NCBI RefSeq assembly: GCF_013363995.1
Contig: NZ_JABWGO010000005.1
Coordinates: 1-64,000, forward strand
Reading direction: 5' to 3'
Length of the DNA: 64,000 bases
DNA from: Nonomuraea rhodomycinica
Lineage (GTDB): Bacteria > Actinomycetota > Actinomycetes > Streptosporangiales > Streptosporangiaceae
The position numbers were made by a program, and so were the translations under genes. This document shows positions 43,850 to 52,190 of the stretch, one piece after another. The stretch's first letter is position 1, and each line of letters starts with the position of its first letter. Under the pieces are notes generated by a model. It saw nothing but the letters and a program-made list of their open reading frames with translations. It was not told where the DNA came from and searched no databases.

Positions 43850-44734
43850 GTGCCTGAACGCAAGCACCCCCGACCGGCCGGCACGCGCGCGATCGCGGAG
43901 CGCCTCAAGCTCCACCGGCACCACGTGCGGGCCGACGGCCGCGACTACACGGTGATCACCCTCCGGCCCGGCACCAGGGCCCGCTTCTCCACCAACCACC
44001 ACCACCAGACCTGGCACATCCTGTCCGACCCGCACGGCGCGCTGCTGCTGAGCCGCCTGCTGTGGGGCCTGTCCTTCCAGCGGCGGCCCGGCACGGTCGT
44101 GCTCCTCGACCGGCGCTTCATCGGCCCGAACCCGTTCGACGCCGACCCCGGCGATCCCATCGCCCTCGTCCCCGCCCTCCTGACGCATCTCCCCGCGCGC
44201 ACCGCCCGCGCCCTCAGCCGGCGCGTCACCGAACCGGGCAGCCAGTCCGGCACCGTCCTGTGGCGGACCTGGGGCCTGGCCGCCGCGGTCGAGGCGTGGC
44301 ACGGCCGGTACGCCGACCCCGACTGGTCGCGGACGAGCCGGGCCCGCGACGACGAGCGCGCCGCGGACGTGCGCCACCTGGGCGGGGTGCTCAGCCTGCG
44401 GGCCGCCCCGTCCCTGCTGCGCCGCTGGGCGGTCTACACCGCCACGATGGGCGAGGACGTCTGGCACGGCATGTCGTACACCGAACTGGACAGCACGGGC
44501 GGGTGGCGGACCTGCCGCGGGGAGGGCGAGGTGCAGACGTTCCTCGACTACCACCGGCGTGTGTCCGTCGCGCGGGTCTCCCGCCGGGAGGTGCTCGCGA
44601 GCGGGGACGCCCCCGCCGAGCCGGCCGACCTGCGGCCCCTGGTCTGGGCCCGGAACGACGCCGTGCTCAGCCGCCGCCTCCCCGGTGAGACGAGACCTAC
44701 TCGCGCTGGCCCGGTGGGTCGATCTCGGCGGTAA
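43850..44734 (+). CDS. Protein of unknown family, 294 residues
   Basis: GTG 43850 overlaps the stop of a five-codon frame (43840-43857) that has a strong GGAGGAG site, suggesting translational coupling. The protein is soluble: a basic N-terminal region, DYTVITLRPGTRARFSTNHHHQTWH near residue 40, GTVVLLDRRFIGPNPFDADPGDP, a Trp-rich middle (TVLWRTWGLAAAVEAWHGRYADPDWSR), and a C-terminal acidic/aromatic region. No motif recognised. The last 38 bases overlap the 3' end of the convergent pentapeptide gene. Confidence 0.55.
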   Translation: MPERKHPRPAGTRAIAERLKLHRHHVRADGRDYTVITLRPGTRARFSTNHHHQTWHILSDPHGALLLSRLLWGLSFQRRPGTVVLLDRRFIGPNPFDADPGDPIALVPALLTHLPARTARALSRRVTEPGSQSGTVLWRTWGLAAAVEAWHGRYADPDWSRTSRARDDERAADVRHLGGVLSLRAAPSLLRRWAVYTATMGEDVWHGMSYTELDSTGGWRTCRGEGEVQTFLDYHRRVSVARVSRREVLASGDAPAEPADLRPLVWARNDAVLSRRLPGETRPTRAGPVGRSRR

Positions 44735-45677
44735 CCGCCTCGACGGTGAATCGGTCGTAGCTCCGGGGGCGGACGGGCGGCAACTCGCGCGCCTGTGGTG
44801 GTCCGATCAGGGAGGGGTCGAAGCCCTCGGGCCAGACGGTGCTCTCGTCGAAGACGACCCGTCTCAGAGCGGCCCCGGTCAGAACGGCGCCGCTCAGCGT
44901 GGCTCCGCGGAGATCGCTGTAGTCCAGGCGAGCGCCGCGCAGGTTGGCGTTGCGCAGATCCGCCCTGCTCAGATCGGTGCCGCGGAGGTCGACGCCCTCG
45001 GCGACGGCGCCGGTCAGGACCGCGTCGCGTAGATCGGCCTGGTAGAGGACCGCGTCAGCGAGGATGGCCCTCGTCAGCCGTGCTCCGGTGAGATCCGCAC
45101 GAGTCAGATCGGCCCCGACGAGGGAGGCTTCGGTCAGGTCGCTGAAGTGCAGGTCCACATCGCCGAGCCGGGCGGAGGCGAGGTCGGCCTTGGGCAGGGC
45201 CACGCGATCGAGGCGGAGCACCTGACCTCGGACCGGTTCCCGGCGGCCGAGAACCGTCAGGGCCGCGTGGACGTCAGGGGCGCGGAGGGAGAGGTTGACG
45301 GACGCTCCGGGCGCCGTGGTCACGCGACGCGCGTGGGGCGCCTCTCGCCGTGGATCGCGGGCTCGGTTGCCGATGAACGCGGCGAGGACCTCCCCGATGG
45401 TCCGGCGGTCGGCCGCGGAGGAGCGCGCGATGCGCTCCAGGGCGTAGACGCCACCCAGCCGGACGTCCACGCTGGTGTCGCCCAGATGCGCGATCGCGGC
45501 GGCGAAGGACTCGGTGACCTGTCCGTGGCGGCTGAGCTGGAGCTGACGCCAGGTGAGAAAGGCGCCGACCAGGAGCGCCAGGCCCCCGACCGCCTGGAGG
45601 AAGGTGGCGCGGATGTTGTTCACGGCGGTCGCGTGGTCCGCCGGCGGCTTCGCCGTTCCCAGATCCCACGCCAGCAC
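44697..45677 (-). CDS. Pentapeptide-repeat membrane protein with probable 5' frameshift
   Basis: The open part has 326 residues from GTG 45677: a membrane helix (NNIRATFLQAVGGLALLVGAF), LTWRQLQLSRHGQVTESFAAAIAHLG, then about twenty A(D/N)LxxA-type pentapeptides forming a right-handed beta helix. Related proteins start with another membrane helix before LAWDLG; here that helix is encoded in frame just upstream (VWVPFVLAALLGIAAL) but has no start. A good ATG (45784, AGGTGA before it) is in another frame. A one-base indel near 45740-45775 explains this. Confidence 0.75.
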   Translation of the reverse strand: MLAWDLGTAKPPADHATAVNNIRATFLQAVGGLALLVGAFLTWRQLQLSRHGQVTESFAAAIAHLGDTSVDVRLGGVYALERIARSSAADRRTIGEVLAAFIGNRARDPRREAPHARRVTTAPGASVNLSLRAPDVHAALTVLGRREPVRGQVLRLDRVALPKADLASARLGDVDLHFSDLTEASLVGADLTRADLTGARLTRAILADAVLYQADLRDAVLTGAVAEGVDLRGTDLSRADLRNANLRGARLDYSDLRGATLSGAVLTGAALRRVVFDESTVWPEGFDPSLIGPPQARELPPVRPRSYDRFTVEAVTAEIDPPGQRE

Positions 45678-45959
45678 GTAGCGCGGCAGGAGGAGAGCGC
45701 AGGCCAGGGCCGCGATGCCCAGGAGCGCGGCCAGGACGAAGGGAACCCAGACCCGGTGGCGCCGGGTGTTTCGATGCGGCTCATGGGCTCACCTGGGATC
45801 CGGCGAAGGCGCTCGTGATCACGCCGAGGGAAGTCGTCGATCACCTGCCTTCTTACCGGGAGGCTCTCGCGTTGCCAACCCACCGCTTCGTGCGAGCTCG
45901 GTGCCCTGGTCCATCGGGCCGGAGAGCCGCACTCGGGACACGCGAGAGCCTCCTCGGGG

Positions 45960-48602
45960 TCAGCCGAGGGTGATGGTGCCGGAGGCGCCGTTCACGGTCA
46001 GCTGCCGGCCGGTGGTGATGCGGTGCGTGGCATCGGCCACCCCGACCACCGCCGGGATGCCGTACTCCCTGGCCACCACCGCGCCGTGGGACATCGCGCC
46101 GCCCATCTCCATGACCAGGCCGCCCGCCGTGAGGAACAGCGGGGTCCAGCCCGGGTCGGTGGACGGGCAGACCAGGATCTCGCCGGGCTCCAGGTGCGCG
46201 CCGACCGGGTCGAGGACGACGCGGGCCCGGCCCGTGACCGTGCCGGCCGAGGCGGCCGTGCCCGTGAGCGCGTCCGACGGGGCGGCCGAGCCGGACAGGG
46301 CGGCGGCGACGGCCTCGGGCTCGGTGCCGTCCGACAGCATGACCCGGGGCACGTGGCGGCGCCGCGCCTCCTGCTCGTACGCCGACCGGCGGGCCGCCAC
46401 CAGGTCGCGCAGCCGGGAGGGCACGGCCGGGTCGGCCGGCTCGCCTGCCACGGCGGCCAAGGCCTCCCGTACCTCCTCGAAGCGCAGGAAGAAGACGTCC
46501 CCCGCCTCGTCCAGCAGCGCCGCCGCCACCAGCCGCTCCCCCACCACGAGCATGCTCCGCCGTACCCCGGCGAGGATCTTGACCAGGTAGAACTTGGGCA
46601 GTTCCCGCAGCCCGCCGAACCGCCTCGTGCGGCGCAGCGCGAAGCGCGTGAGCGCCCCTCGCAGGACGCCCCGGCGGCGGGCGCGGGCGGCGATCTCCTC
46701 GACGGCGCGCCGCGCCGCCGCGTCGCCCCGGGCGAACAGGACGGACGGGGCGAGGTCGCCGGGGTCGTCCATGCGCAGGTAGTTGGCCAGCACGCCGAGG
46801 ATGTGCGCCGGCTCCTCCGACCAGCGGGGCACGCCCAGGTCGATCTCGGCGACGCCCCGGTGGCCGTAGCGCCGCAGGAAGTCCTCGACGCCCCGCTGGG
46901 CCTCCGGCGGCAGCTCGCCCGCCCGGTAGCGGCGCACCAGCTCCCCGACCGGGAGCTCCCGGAACGGTCCGGGTTCGATCCGCGTGGCCAGGTCCCACAG
47001 CTCCAGGTCCATCTCGGTCGTGGGGTTGCCGGGGAGGCTGCGCAGGACGTCCTGCAGGTCGGCGATCGGCACCCCCGACAGCCGCGACGCCAGCGCGAAC
47101 AGCCCGTACCCGGTGATCACGATCGGCATGATCGAGACGATCACGGGGAAGGCGCCGCGCAGCATGCGCTCGGCGTGCTCGACGCGCTGGACGGGGGTGG
47201 CGTCGTCCGGCACGCGCAGCCTCCGGTCGAGCTCGTCGCCCAGCCGCCGCGTGTACGCGAGGGCGGCGCGCGGGCTGAACAGCGCCTCCAGCACCCGGAC
47301 CGGCGCGCGGACGGTCCGGGCGAAGCGGGTCAGTCCTCTCAGGAACGGACGGCGGGAGGGGTGGACGACCGACAGCCGGGGGTCGTCGAACAGGCCGTCC
47401 AGGACGGCGGCGGTGCGGGCCTCACCCAGGGTCAGCGCCCTGGGCAGGATGGCCCGGCCCGCCCGGCTGCGCACGGCCGTGGTCAGGTCGAGCCACAGCC
47501 GCTCCCCCGCGACGGACAGGAACGCCGGCCCCCGGCGCGGGTCGTCCGGCGCGTATCCGAACAGGCCCGCCGCGCCGGACGCGCTGAGCTGGAACCCCGC
47601 CAGGCCCATCGGCGTCAGCGGGCCCATGACGCCCTGGGCGACGTTGACGCTGAAGTAGACCCGCAGCCCGTCGCAGGCGGGCACGGGCAGCGGGAACAGC
47701 GTGGTGATGGGCCGCGCCTGGGTGAGCCAGAGCGTGCCGGACGCGTCGACGGCCCACTCGGTGTCCTGCGGGGCTCCGTAGTGCCGCTCGACGCGCGCGC
47801 CGAGCGCGGCCAGCTCCCGCACCTGCGCGTCCGTCAGGCAGAACCCGGCCGAGCCGGCACGGTCCAGGCGCTCCGTGCCGCCGCCGGGCAGGGGGCGGAT
47901 CACCACGCGTTTGTCCCCGGCGCGGCGTTCGAGGATCTCGCCGGTGGCCGGGTCGGCGACGAACCGGTCCGGGTTCACGGCTCCGGAGACGACGGCCTCG
48001 CCCAGGCCGGGGCTCGCGTCGATGACCGCCCGGTGCCGCCGTCCGGTCAGCGGGTCGGCCGTGAACATCACCCCGGCGACCTCCGCCCGCACCATCGCCT
48101 GGACGACCACCGCGAGCCGTACCGACGCGTGGTCGATGCCGTTGGAGGCGCGGTAGGCGACGGCGCGGTCGGTCCACAGCGACGCCCAGCAGCGCCGGAT
48201 CGCGTCGAGCACGTCGTCCACGCCGACGACGTTGAGGTACGTGTCCTGCTGCCCGGCGAAGCTGGCGAACGGCAGGTCCTCCGCCGTGGCCGAGGAGCGC
48301 ACCGCGACGGGCCCGCCGCCGAGCCGCTCGTACGCGGCGGTGACCGCCTTGGCCACCGGCTCCGGCACCGGGGTCCCGAGCACGCGCTCTCTGGCCGCCG
48401 ACGCCAGCCCGGGACCGCCCTCGGCGATCACCTCGTCCAGCGCGGCGGCCTCGGCGACCTGGCGGTACGCGTCGGTCGTCAGCACCCATCCCGGCGGCAC
48501 CGGCAGCCCGGCCCTGGTCATCTCGCCCAGGTTGGCGGCCTTTCCGCCCACCTCGGCCAGCATGGAGGCGTCGATCTCGGAGAACTCCAGTGCCGTGCTC
48601 AT
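45960..48602 (-). CDS. PEP-synthase-like phosphotransferase with ATP-grasp and phosphohistidine domains
   Basis: 880 residues. Residues 1-310 are the pyruvate-phosphate dikinase ATP-grasp domain (GGKAANLGEMTRAGLPVPPG, RSSATAEDLPFASFAGQQDT, and the ADPLTGRR loop). The C-terminal 90 residues are the swivelling domain with the catalytic histidine H839 in GGAMSHGAVVAREYGIPAVV. The middle 450 residues are unlike PEP synthase. This layout is that of rifampin phosphotransferase and other dikinase-type enzymes that use ATP to phosphorylate a small acceptor; no PEP-binding barrel was seen, so the acceptor is open. GAGGG precedes ATG 48602. Confidence 0.82.
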   Translation of the reverse strand: MSTALEFSEIDASMLAEVGGKAANLGEMTRAGLPVPPGWVLTTDAYRQVAEAAALDEVIAEGGPGLASAARERVLGTPVPEPVAKAVTAAYERLGGGPVAVRSSATAEDLPFASFAGQQDTYLNVVGVDDVLDAIRRCWASLWTDRAVAYRASNGIDHASVRLAVVVQAMVRAEVAGVMFTADPLTGRRHRAVIDASPGLGEAVVSGAVNPDRFVADPATGEILERRAGDKRVVIRPLPGGGTERLDRAGSAGFCLTDAQVRELAALGARVERHYGAPQDTEWAVDASGTLWLTQARPITTLFPLPVPACDGLRVYFSVNVAQGVMGPLTPMGLAGFQLSASGAAGLFGYAPDDPRRGPAFLSVAGERLWLDLTTAVRSRAGRAILPRALTLGEARTAAVLDGLFDDPRLSVVHPSRRPFLRGLTRFARTVRAPVRVLEALFSPRAALAYTRRLGDELDRRLRVPDDATPVQRVEHAERMLRGAFPVIVSIMPIVITGYGLFALASRLSGVPIADLQDVLRSLPGNPTTEMDLELWDLATRIEPGPFRELPVGELVRRYRAGELPPEAQRGVEDFLRRYGHRGVAEIDLGVPRWSEEPAHILGVLANYLRMDDPGDLAPSVLFARGDAAARRAVEEIAARARRRGVLRGALTRFALRRTRRFGGLRELPKFYLVKILAGVRRSMLVVGERLVAAALLDEAGDVFFLRFEEVREALAAVAGEPADPAVPSRLRDLVAARRSAYEQEARRRHVPRVMLSDGTEPEAVAAALSGSAAPSDALTGTAASAGTVTGRARVVLDPVGAHLEPGEILVCPSTDPGWTPLFLTAGGLVMEMGGAMSHGAVVAREYGIPAVVGVADATHRITTGRQLTVNGASGTITLG

Positions 48603-48629
48603 GCGCATCACCCTCGCGTTCAGCTTCTC

Positions 48630-48656
48630 GACACGAGTGTCACTCCTCGCGGCGAG
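48630..48656. promoter_or_regulatory. Inverted repeats upstream of the PEP-synthase-like gene
   Basis: GACAC-GA-GTGTC (48630-48641) and CTCG-CGG-CGAG (48646-48656) lie in the leader, 28-54 bases before the ATG. They differ from the rifamycin-associated element as I remember it. Confidence 0.35.
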
Positions 48657-48729
48657 AAATTCAACACCTGATGAAACATGGGTGGAGCGAGGCGCGGCCG
48701 GGGCACGTCTCGGCCGGTCAGGGCAGGGG

Positions 48730-49698
48730 TCAGAATGCCAGGGGCGCTCCGTCCAGGTCCCAGGCCGGGTCCACGGCGATGCCGAGCCGGTCGAGCGCCG
48801 TGGGCGCCACGTCCACCGGCCGGGGACCCTGCAGGCGCACGCCGCCGAGGTCCTCCCCCAGCCGCGCGCCGATCACGAACACCGTCCGCTCCTCGCCCGA
48901 CACGCCGCCGTGGCCGCCCGCGTCCACGTGGCCGTGGTCGGTGGTGACCAGGACCGTCCAGCGCTCGTGCCCGAACGAGGGCCTCGCGCGGATCGCGTCG
49001 AGCAGGCCGCCGAGGTACGCGTCCTGGAGCAGGAGCGCGTCGGCGTACTCGGGGCAGAGCGGGCCGAGGGCGTGGGCCACCTCGTCGGTGTCGCCCAGGT
49101 AGACGAACGACAGGTCGGGGCCGGCGCTCGCGAGGTGGTCGCGGGCCGCGTCGGCGACCTGGCGGTCGGCGACGCTCCAGGTGAGGGCGTAGCCGTCGAG
49201 CACGAACCGGGTGCCGATGGCGGGGCCGAACGCGCCGTGCTCGGCGAGGGCGGCCCACGAGAAGAACGCGGCGGTGACGAGGTCGGGGCGGGCCTCCTGG
49301 GCCCGCGTCAGGAAGTCCGGATATTTCGTGAACTGCGGGGCGGCGAAGCCGTTGTCCACGACGCCGTGCTTGTCCGGCCACACGCCGGTCGCGATCGACG
49401 CCCACCCCGGCCCGGAGTCCGTCCGCGCCCGGATCACCCGCACCGACTCCTCGTCGGCCGCCTGGATGTACTGCGTCGCCGTGGCCTCCGGCGGAGCGGA
49501 CGTCGGGGACGCGGCGGGGTCCTCGGGGACGACCTGGCCCGGCGACTCGGTCCGCGGCGCCTCCGGCTCACCGTACGGGAGCGTGCTGGTCCCGTACGCG
49601 CCCGTCGACATCAGCGCCGACAGCACCGGCGGCCGGATGGCGACCAGGCGGTCGAAGCGCAGACCGTCCATCCCGACGACCAGCACCTTGTCCCTCAT
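48730..49698 (-). CDS. Alkaline-phosphatase-superfamily phosphodiesterase/pyrophosphatase
   Basis: 322 residues of the ENPP-like group. Metal and nucleophile regions: VVGMDGLRFDR, SGPGWASIATGVWPDKHGVVDN (nucleophile Ser/Thr), YLGDTDEVAHALG (D, H) and VTTDHGHVDAGGHGG (D, H, H). It would cleave phosphodiester or pyrophosphate bonds of a small molecule. No signal peptide, so cytosolic. ATG overlaps the stop of the isomerase gene. Confidence 0.85.
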   Translation of the reverse strand: MRDKVLVVGMDGLRFDRLVAIRPPVLSALMSTGAYGTSTLPYGEPEAPRTESPGQVVPEDPAASPTSAPPEATATQYIQAADEESVRVIRARTDSGPGWASIATGVWPDKHGVVDNGFAAPQFTKYPDFLTRAQEARPDLVTAAFFSWAALAEHGAFGPAIGTRFVLDGYALTWSVADRQVADAARDHLASAGPDLSFVYLGDTDEVAHALGPLCPEYADALLLQDAYLGGLLDAIRARPSFGHERWTVLVTTDHGHVDAGGHGGVSGEERTVFVIGARLGEDLGGVRLQGPRPVDVAPTALDRLGIAVDPAWDLDGAPLAF

Positions 49699-50498
49699 AC
49701 GGCGTCCCTCGCCCGGTCGTCACCGGCAGGGGCGAAGCGGGCGACCCAGTCCGCGGCGCCCGGCAGGATCTCCTCCACCGGGGCCACCTGCGGATACCAG
49801 GTGCGCTCCCACTCCAGCGACACCCACCCGTCGTAGCCCGCCGCGCGCAGCAGCTCGCCGCACTCCTCCAGCGGGACCGAGCCCGTCCCCATCGGCACCG
49901 GCGTCGTGTCCTCGGCCGAGACGGCGTCCTTGACCTGCACGTAACGCAGCCACGGCCCGAGCGCGGCCAGCGTGTCGGCCGGCGCCTCACCGTGGCGCCA
50001 CGGGTGCAGGAGGTCCCACACGGCGCCGGTCGTCCCGGGCCGGTCGGCCGTCTCCAGCAGCCGCGCCAGGGCGGCGCCGGTCGCCATCGCGTCGTGGGTC
50101 TCGACCAGCACCGTGACGCCCAGGTCGGCGGCCGTGCCGGAGACCGCGCGGAGCCGGCGCGCGCCCACGGCCGGGTCCTCGCCGCGCGGGAACACCCGGA
50201 CGCCGGGCGCGCCCAGTTCGGCGGCCAGTTCCAGGTCCGCGCGCAACGCCTCCACGACGGGCTCGTCCGGACCCGGCTCGCACACCCGCACGTACCCGGC
50301 CAGCGCGGAGATCTCCAGCCCCGCCCGTTCCACGCGCTCGCGGGCCGAGCGCCGCTCCTCGGGGGTGAGCCCGCCGTGGACTCCGGTGTCGGGGTGGAGG
50401 CGCAGTTCGAGGCCGTCGCACCGGTGCGCGGTCGCCACCTCGATCGCCCTGTCGAGCCCGTCCCCGGGCATTCCCAGCGTGCTGACCGCGAGCTTCAC
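49695..50498 (-). CDS. Sugar phosphate isomerase/epimerase (TIM barrel)
   Basis: 267 residues with xylose-isomerase-like barrel strands: KLAVSTLGMPG, DGLELRLHPDTG, GVTVLVETHDAM (E), TGAVWDLLHPWRHGE (D, H), RYVQVKDAV (K, D), and WVSLEWERTWYPQ (E). The metal-site residues are present. GGGGG lies five bases before GTG 50498. First gene of a two-gene unit with the phosphodiesterase. Confidence 0.85.
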   Translation of the reverse strand: MKLAVSTLGMPGDGLDRAIEVATAHRCDGLELRLHPDTGVHGGLTPEERRSARERVERAGLEISALAGYVRVCEPGPDEPVVEALRADLELAAELGAPGVRVFPRGEDPAVGARRLRAVSGTAADLGVTVLVETHDAMATGAALARLLETADRPGTTGAVWDLLHPWRHGEAPADTLAALGPWLRYVQVKDAVSAEDTTPVPMGTGSVPLEECGELLRAAGYDGWVSLEWERTWYPQVAPVEEILPGAADWVARFAPAGDDRARDAV

Positions 50499-50853
50499 CG
50501 CGTCCCCCTCATGTGCCGTTTTGATATGTCGTCATCTGTGGCAGATGTCGTTGGTGTACGTGCGTCGCCGGCACGCGGATACGCGGGTGCGCGGGTGCGC
50601 GGGTGCGCGCCACAGCGTCAGTCGCCGCGCCACCGGTCGCCGTGTCACTGACCGCCGTTTCGCCGGACGCCGCGCCAGCCGTCCCACCGGTCACCGCGCC
50701 GGCGGGCCCGCCGGAGGCCGTGCCATCGGCCCCGGTCACCTGGTCCCGCGCCATCGGACGCCGAGTCACCAGAGGCGCCCCGGCACGGTCGCAGCGGGGC
50801 GCCACCCGGGCGAGGACGAGTTCCAGCGCACCAGGATGCGACGTCCGGCGGCG
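50499..50853. other. Intergenic region upstream of the isomerase gene
   Basis: 355 bases. It has the inverted repeat CATCTG-TGG-CAGATG (50533-50547), probably an operator of the isomerase gene, and a (CGGGTGCG)-type run near 50580-50606. A 98-codon minus-strand frame here is low complexity with no start signal; not called. Confidence 0.5.
50533..50547. promoter_or_regulatory. Inverted repeat CATCTG-TGG-CAGATG
   Basis: Perfect six-base arms 35 bases upstream of the isomerase GTG, in the expected promoter zone. Binding factor unknown; the neighbouring LacI is one candidate, although the sequence is not LacI-like. Confidence 0.45.
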
Positions 50854-51846
50854 TCACCGGACGTCCCGGACGCTCTCCCGCAGGACCACCTCGCCCTGGA
50901 CGTGGTCCACGGTCGGCGTCTCCCCCGCGGCCAGCGCCAGCTCCAGCGCGCGGGAGCCCATGTCGGCCAGCGGCAGCCGCACGGTCGTCAGCGCCGGGAC
51001 GTGGTCGCGCAGCGTGGCGATGTCGTCGAAGCCCGCCACGGAGACGTCGTCCGGCACGCGCACCCCCCGGTCGCGGTAGGAGGCGAGCGCCCCGACGGCC
51101 ATCACGTCGTTGACGGCGAACACGCAGGTCGCGTCGCCCGTCTCGGCGGCCGCCGCGTAGCCGCCGTCGCGGTCGAACGGGCCGTGGACGACGCGCGGCT
51201 CGGGCAGCCCGAGCTCCTCGACGGCGGCGACGAACCCGGCGCACCGGTCGCGGGCGGTCATCAGGTGCGGCGGCCCGGCAAGGACGGCGAAGCGGGTGTG
51301 GCCGAGCCCGGCCAGCGAGCGGGCCAGGGCGGCGCCGCCCTCGTAGTTGGCGGGCGCCACGGTGTCGACCCCGAGCAGGTCCTGGCCGACGCAGGCCACC
51401 CGGCCGCCGCTGGCGCGGTAGCGGTCCAGCTCGCGGCGGAGCCGGCCGGTCACCTCGGGGTCGCTGACGCGGGAGCCGGCCAGGAGGACGGCCCGTACGC
51501 GCTGGGCGTTCATGGTGGCGACGTAGGCGATCTCCTGCTCGGGGTCGCGGTGCGTCGTGCCGACCATGACGAGCAGGCCCTCGCCGGCCGCGGCGCGCAT
51601 GGCGCCGTCGGCGAGGGCGGCGAAGTAGGGGTCGGTCAGGTCGTGGACGACGATGCCGATGACGTTGCTGGCGCCCCTGGCCAGGGTCTGGGCGGCCATG
51701 TTGGCCCGGTAGCCCAGCTCGTCGGCGGCTCGCTCGACCCGCGCCCGCAGGTCGGCGCCCACCTGGCGGGTGCTGCCGTTCAGCACCCGCGAGGCGGTCG
51801 CGAGCGAGACACCCGCCTGCCTGGCGACGTCCTCCAGTGTGACCAC
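50854..51846 (-). CDS. LacI-family regulator
   Basis: 330 residues. N-terminal helix-turn-helix VTLEDVARQAGVSLATASRV with the hinge helix (NMAAQTLARGASNVIG), then a periplasmic-binding-type sugar domain. GGAGG lies seven bases before GTG 51846. The site GGAAAGCGGTTGCC at 51861-51874 is probably its own operator. Targets may be the isomerase/phosphodiesterase pair downstream and possibly the operon at 35.3 kb. Confidence 0.9.
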   Translation of the reverse strand: MVTLEDVARQAGVSLATASRVLNGSTRQVGADLRARVERAADELGYRANMAAQTLARGASNVIGIVVHDLTDPYFAALADGAMRAAAGEGLLVMVGTTHRDPEQEIAYVATMNAQRVRAVLLAGSRVSDPEVTGRLRRELDRYRASGGRVACVGQDLLGVDTVAPANYEGGAALARSLAGLGHTRFAVLAGPPHLMTARDRCAGFVAAVEELGLPEPRVVHGPFDRDGGYAAAAETGDATCVFAVNDVMAVGALASYRDRGVRVPDDVSVAGFDDIATLRDHVPALTTVRLPLADMGSRALELALAAGETPTVDHVQGEVVLRESVRDVR

Positions 51847-51860
51847 GACGAGACCTCCCC

Positions 51861-51874
51861 GGAAAGCGGTTGCC
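51861..51874. promoter_or_regulatory. Imperfect LacI-type operator GGAAAGCGGTTGCC
   Basis: Lies 14 bases upstream of lacI. The left half, GGAAAGCG, equals the half-site of the perfect operator at 35304-35319; the right half deviates (GTTGCC versus CTTTCC). Confidence 0.55.
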
Positions 51875-52079
51875 CAGTCTTGCAGACCGGTCCCCGGGTC
51901 CGCATCCTTACATGCCCGGCCCCGTAAGGCCAGATCGGGACCCTACAGCCCCCGGCGGCCCCGGATCCTACCCTCCCGGCCGGTCGACCGGCAGGCCGAT
52001 CCCCTCCACGGGCCGGACTCCCTCTCCGCGCCCCGACCCTCCACAGCCATCCTCTTCACGGGCCGGCCCTCTCCGTGAA

Positions 52080-52173
52080 CCGGTCGGCGCGACAGGCCGG
52101 TCGGCGCGACAGGCCGGTCGGCGCGACAGGCCGGTCGGCGCGACAGGCCGGTCGGCGCGACAGGCCGGTCGGC
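52080..52173. repeat. 17-base tandem repeat, five exact copies plus a half copy
   Basis: CCGGTCGGCGCGACAGG at 52080, 52097, 52114, 52131 and 52148, identical, then CCGGTCGGC at 52165. The perfect identity suggests recent expansion, a likely length-variable locus. It lies just downstream of the stop of the gene at 52191 (minus strand). Confidence 0.95.
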
Positions 52174-52190
52174 TCAGCGGGACGGCGGTG

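Larger units (their letters stand above)
51847..52190. other. Intergenic region with LacI operator and 17-base VNTR
   Basis: 344 bases between lacI and the repetitive membrane protein gene. The first 30 bases hold the lacI leader and operator; 52080-52173 is a 17-base tandem repeat. The rest is Pro/Arg-rich noncoding DNA with no gene. Confidence 0.6.

Noticed and set aside
48612..48660. Rifamycin-associated element upstream of the PEP-synthase-like gene
   Set aside because: The inverted repeats present do not match the element I remember, so the rifampin link rests on domain layout only.
50509..50805. 98-codon minus-strand frame between the isomerase and LacI genes
   Set aside because: Ala/Gly/Thr-rich low complexity without start signal; more likely noncoding.
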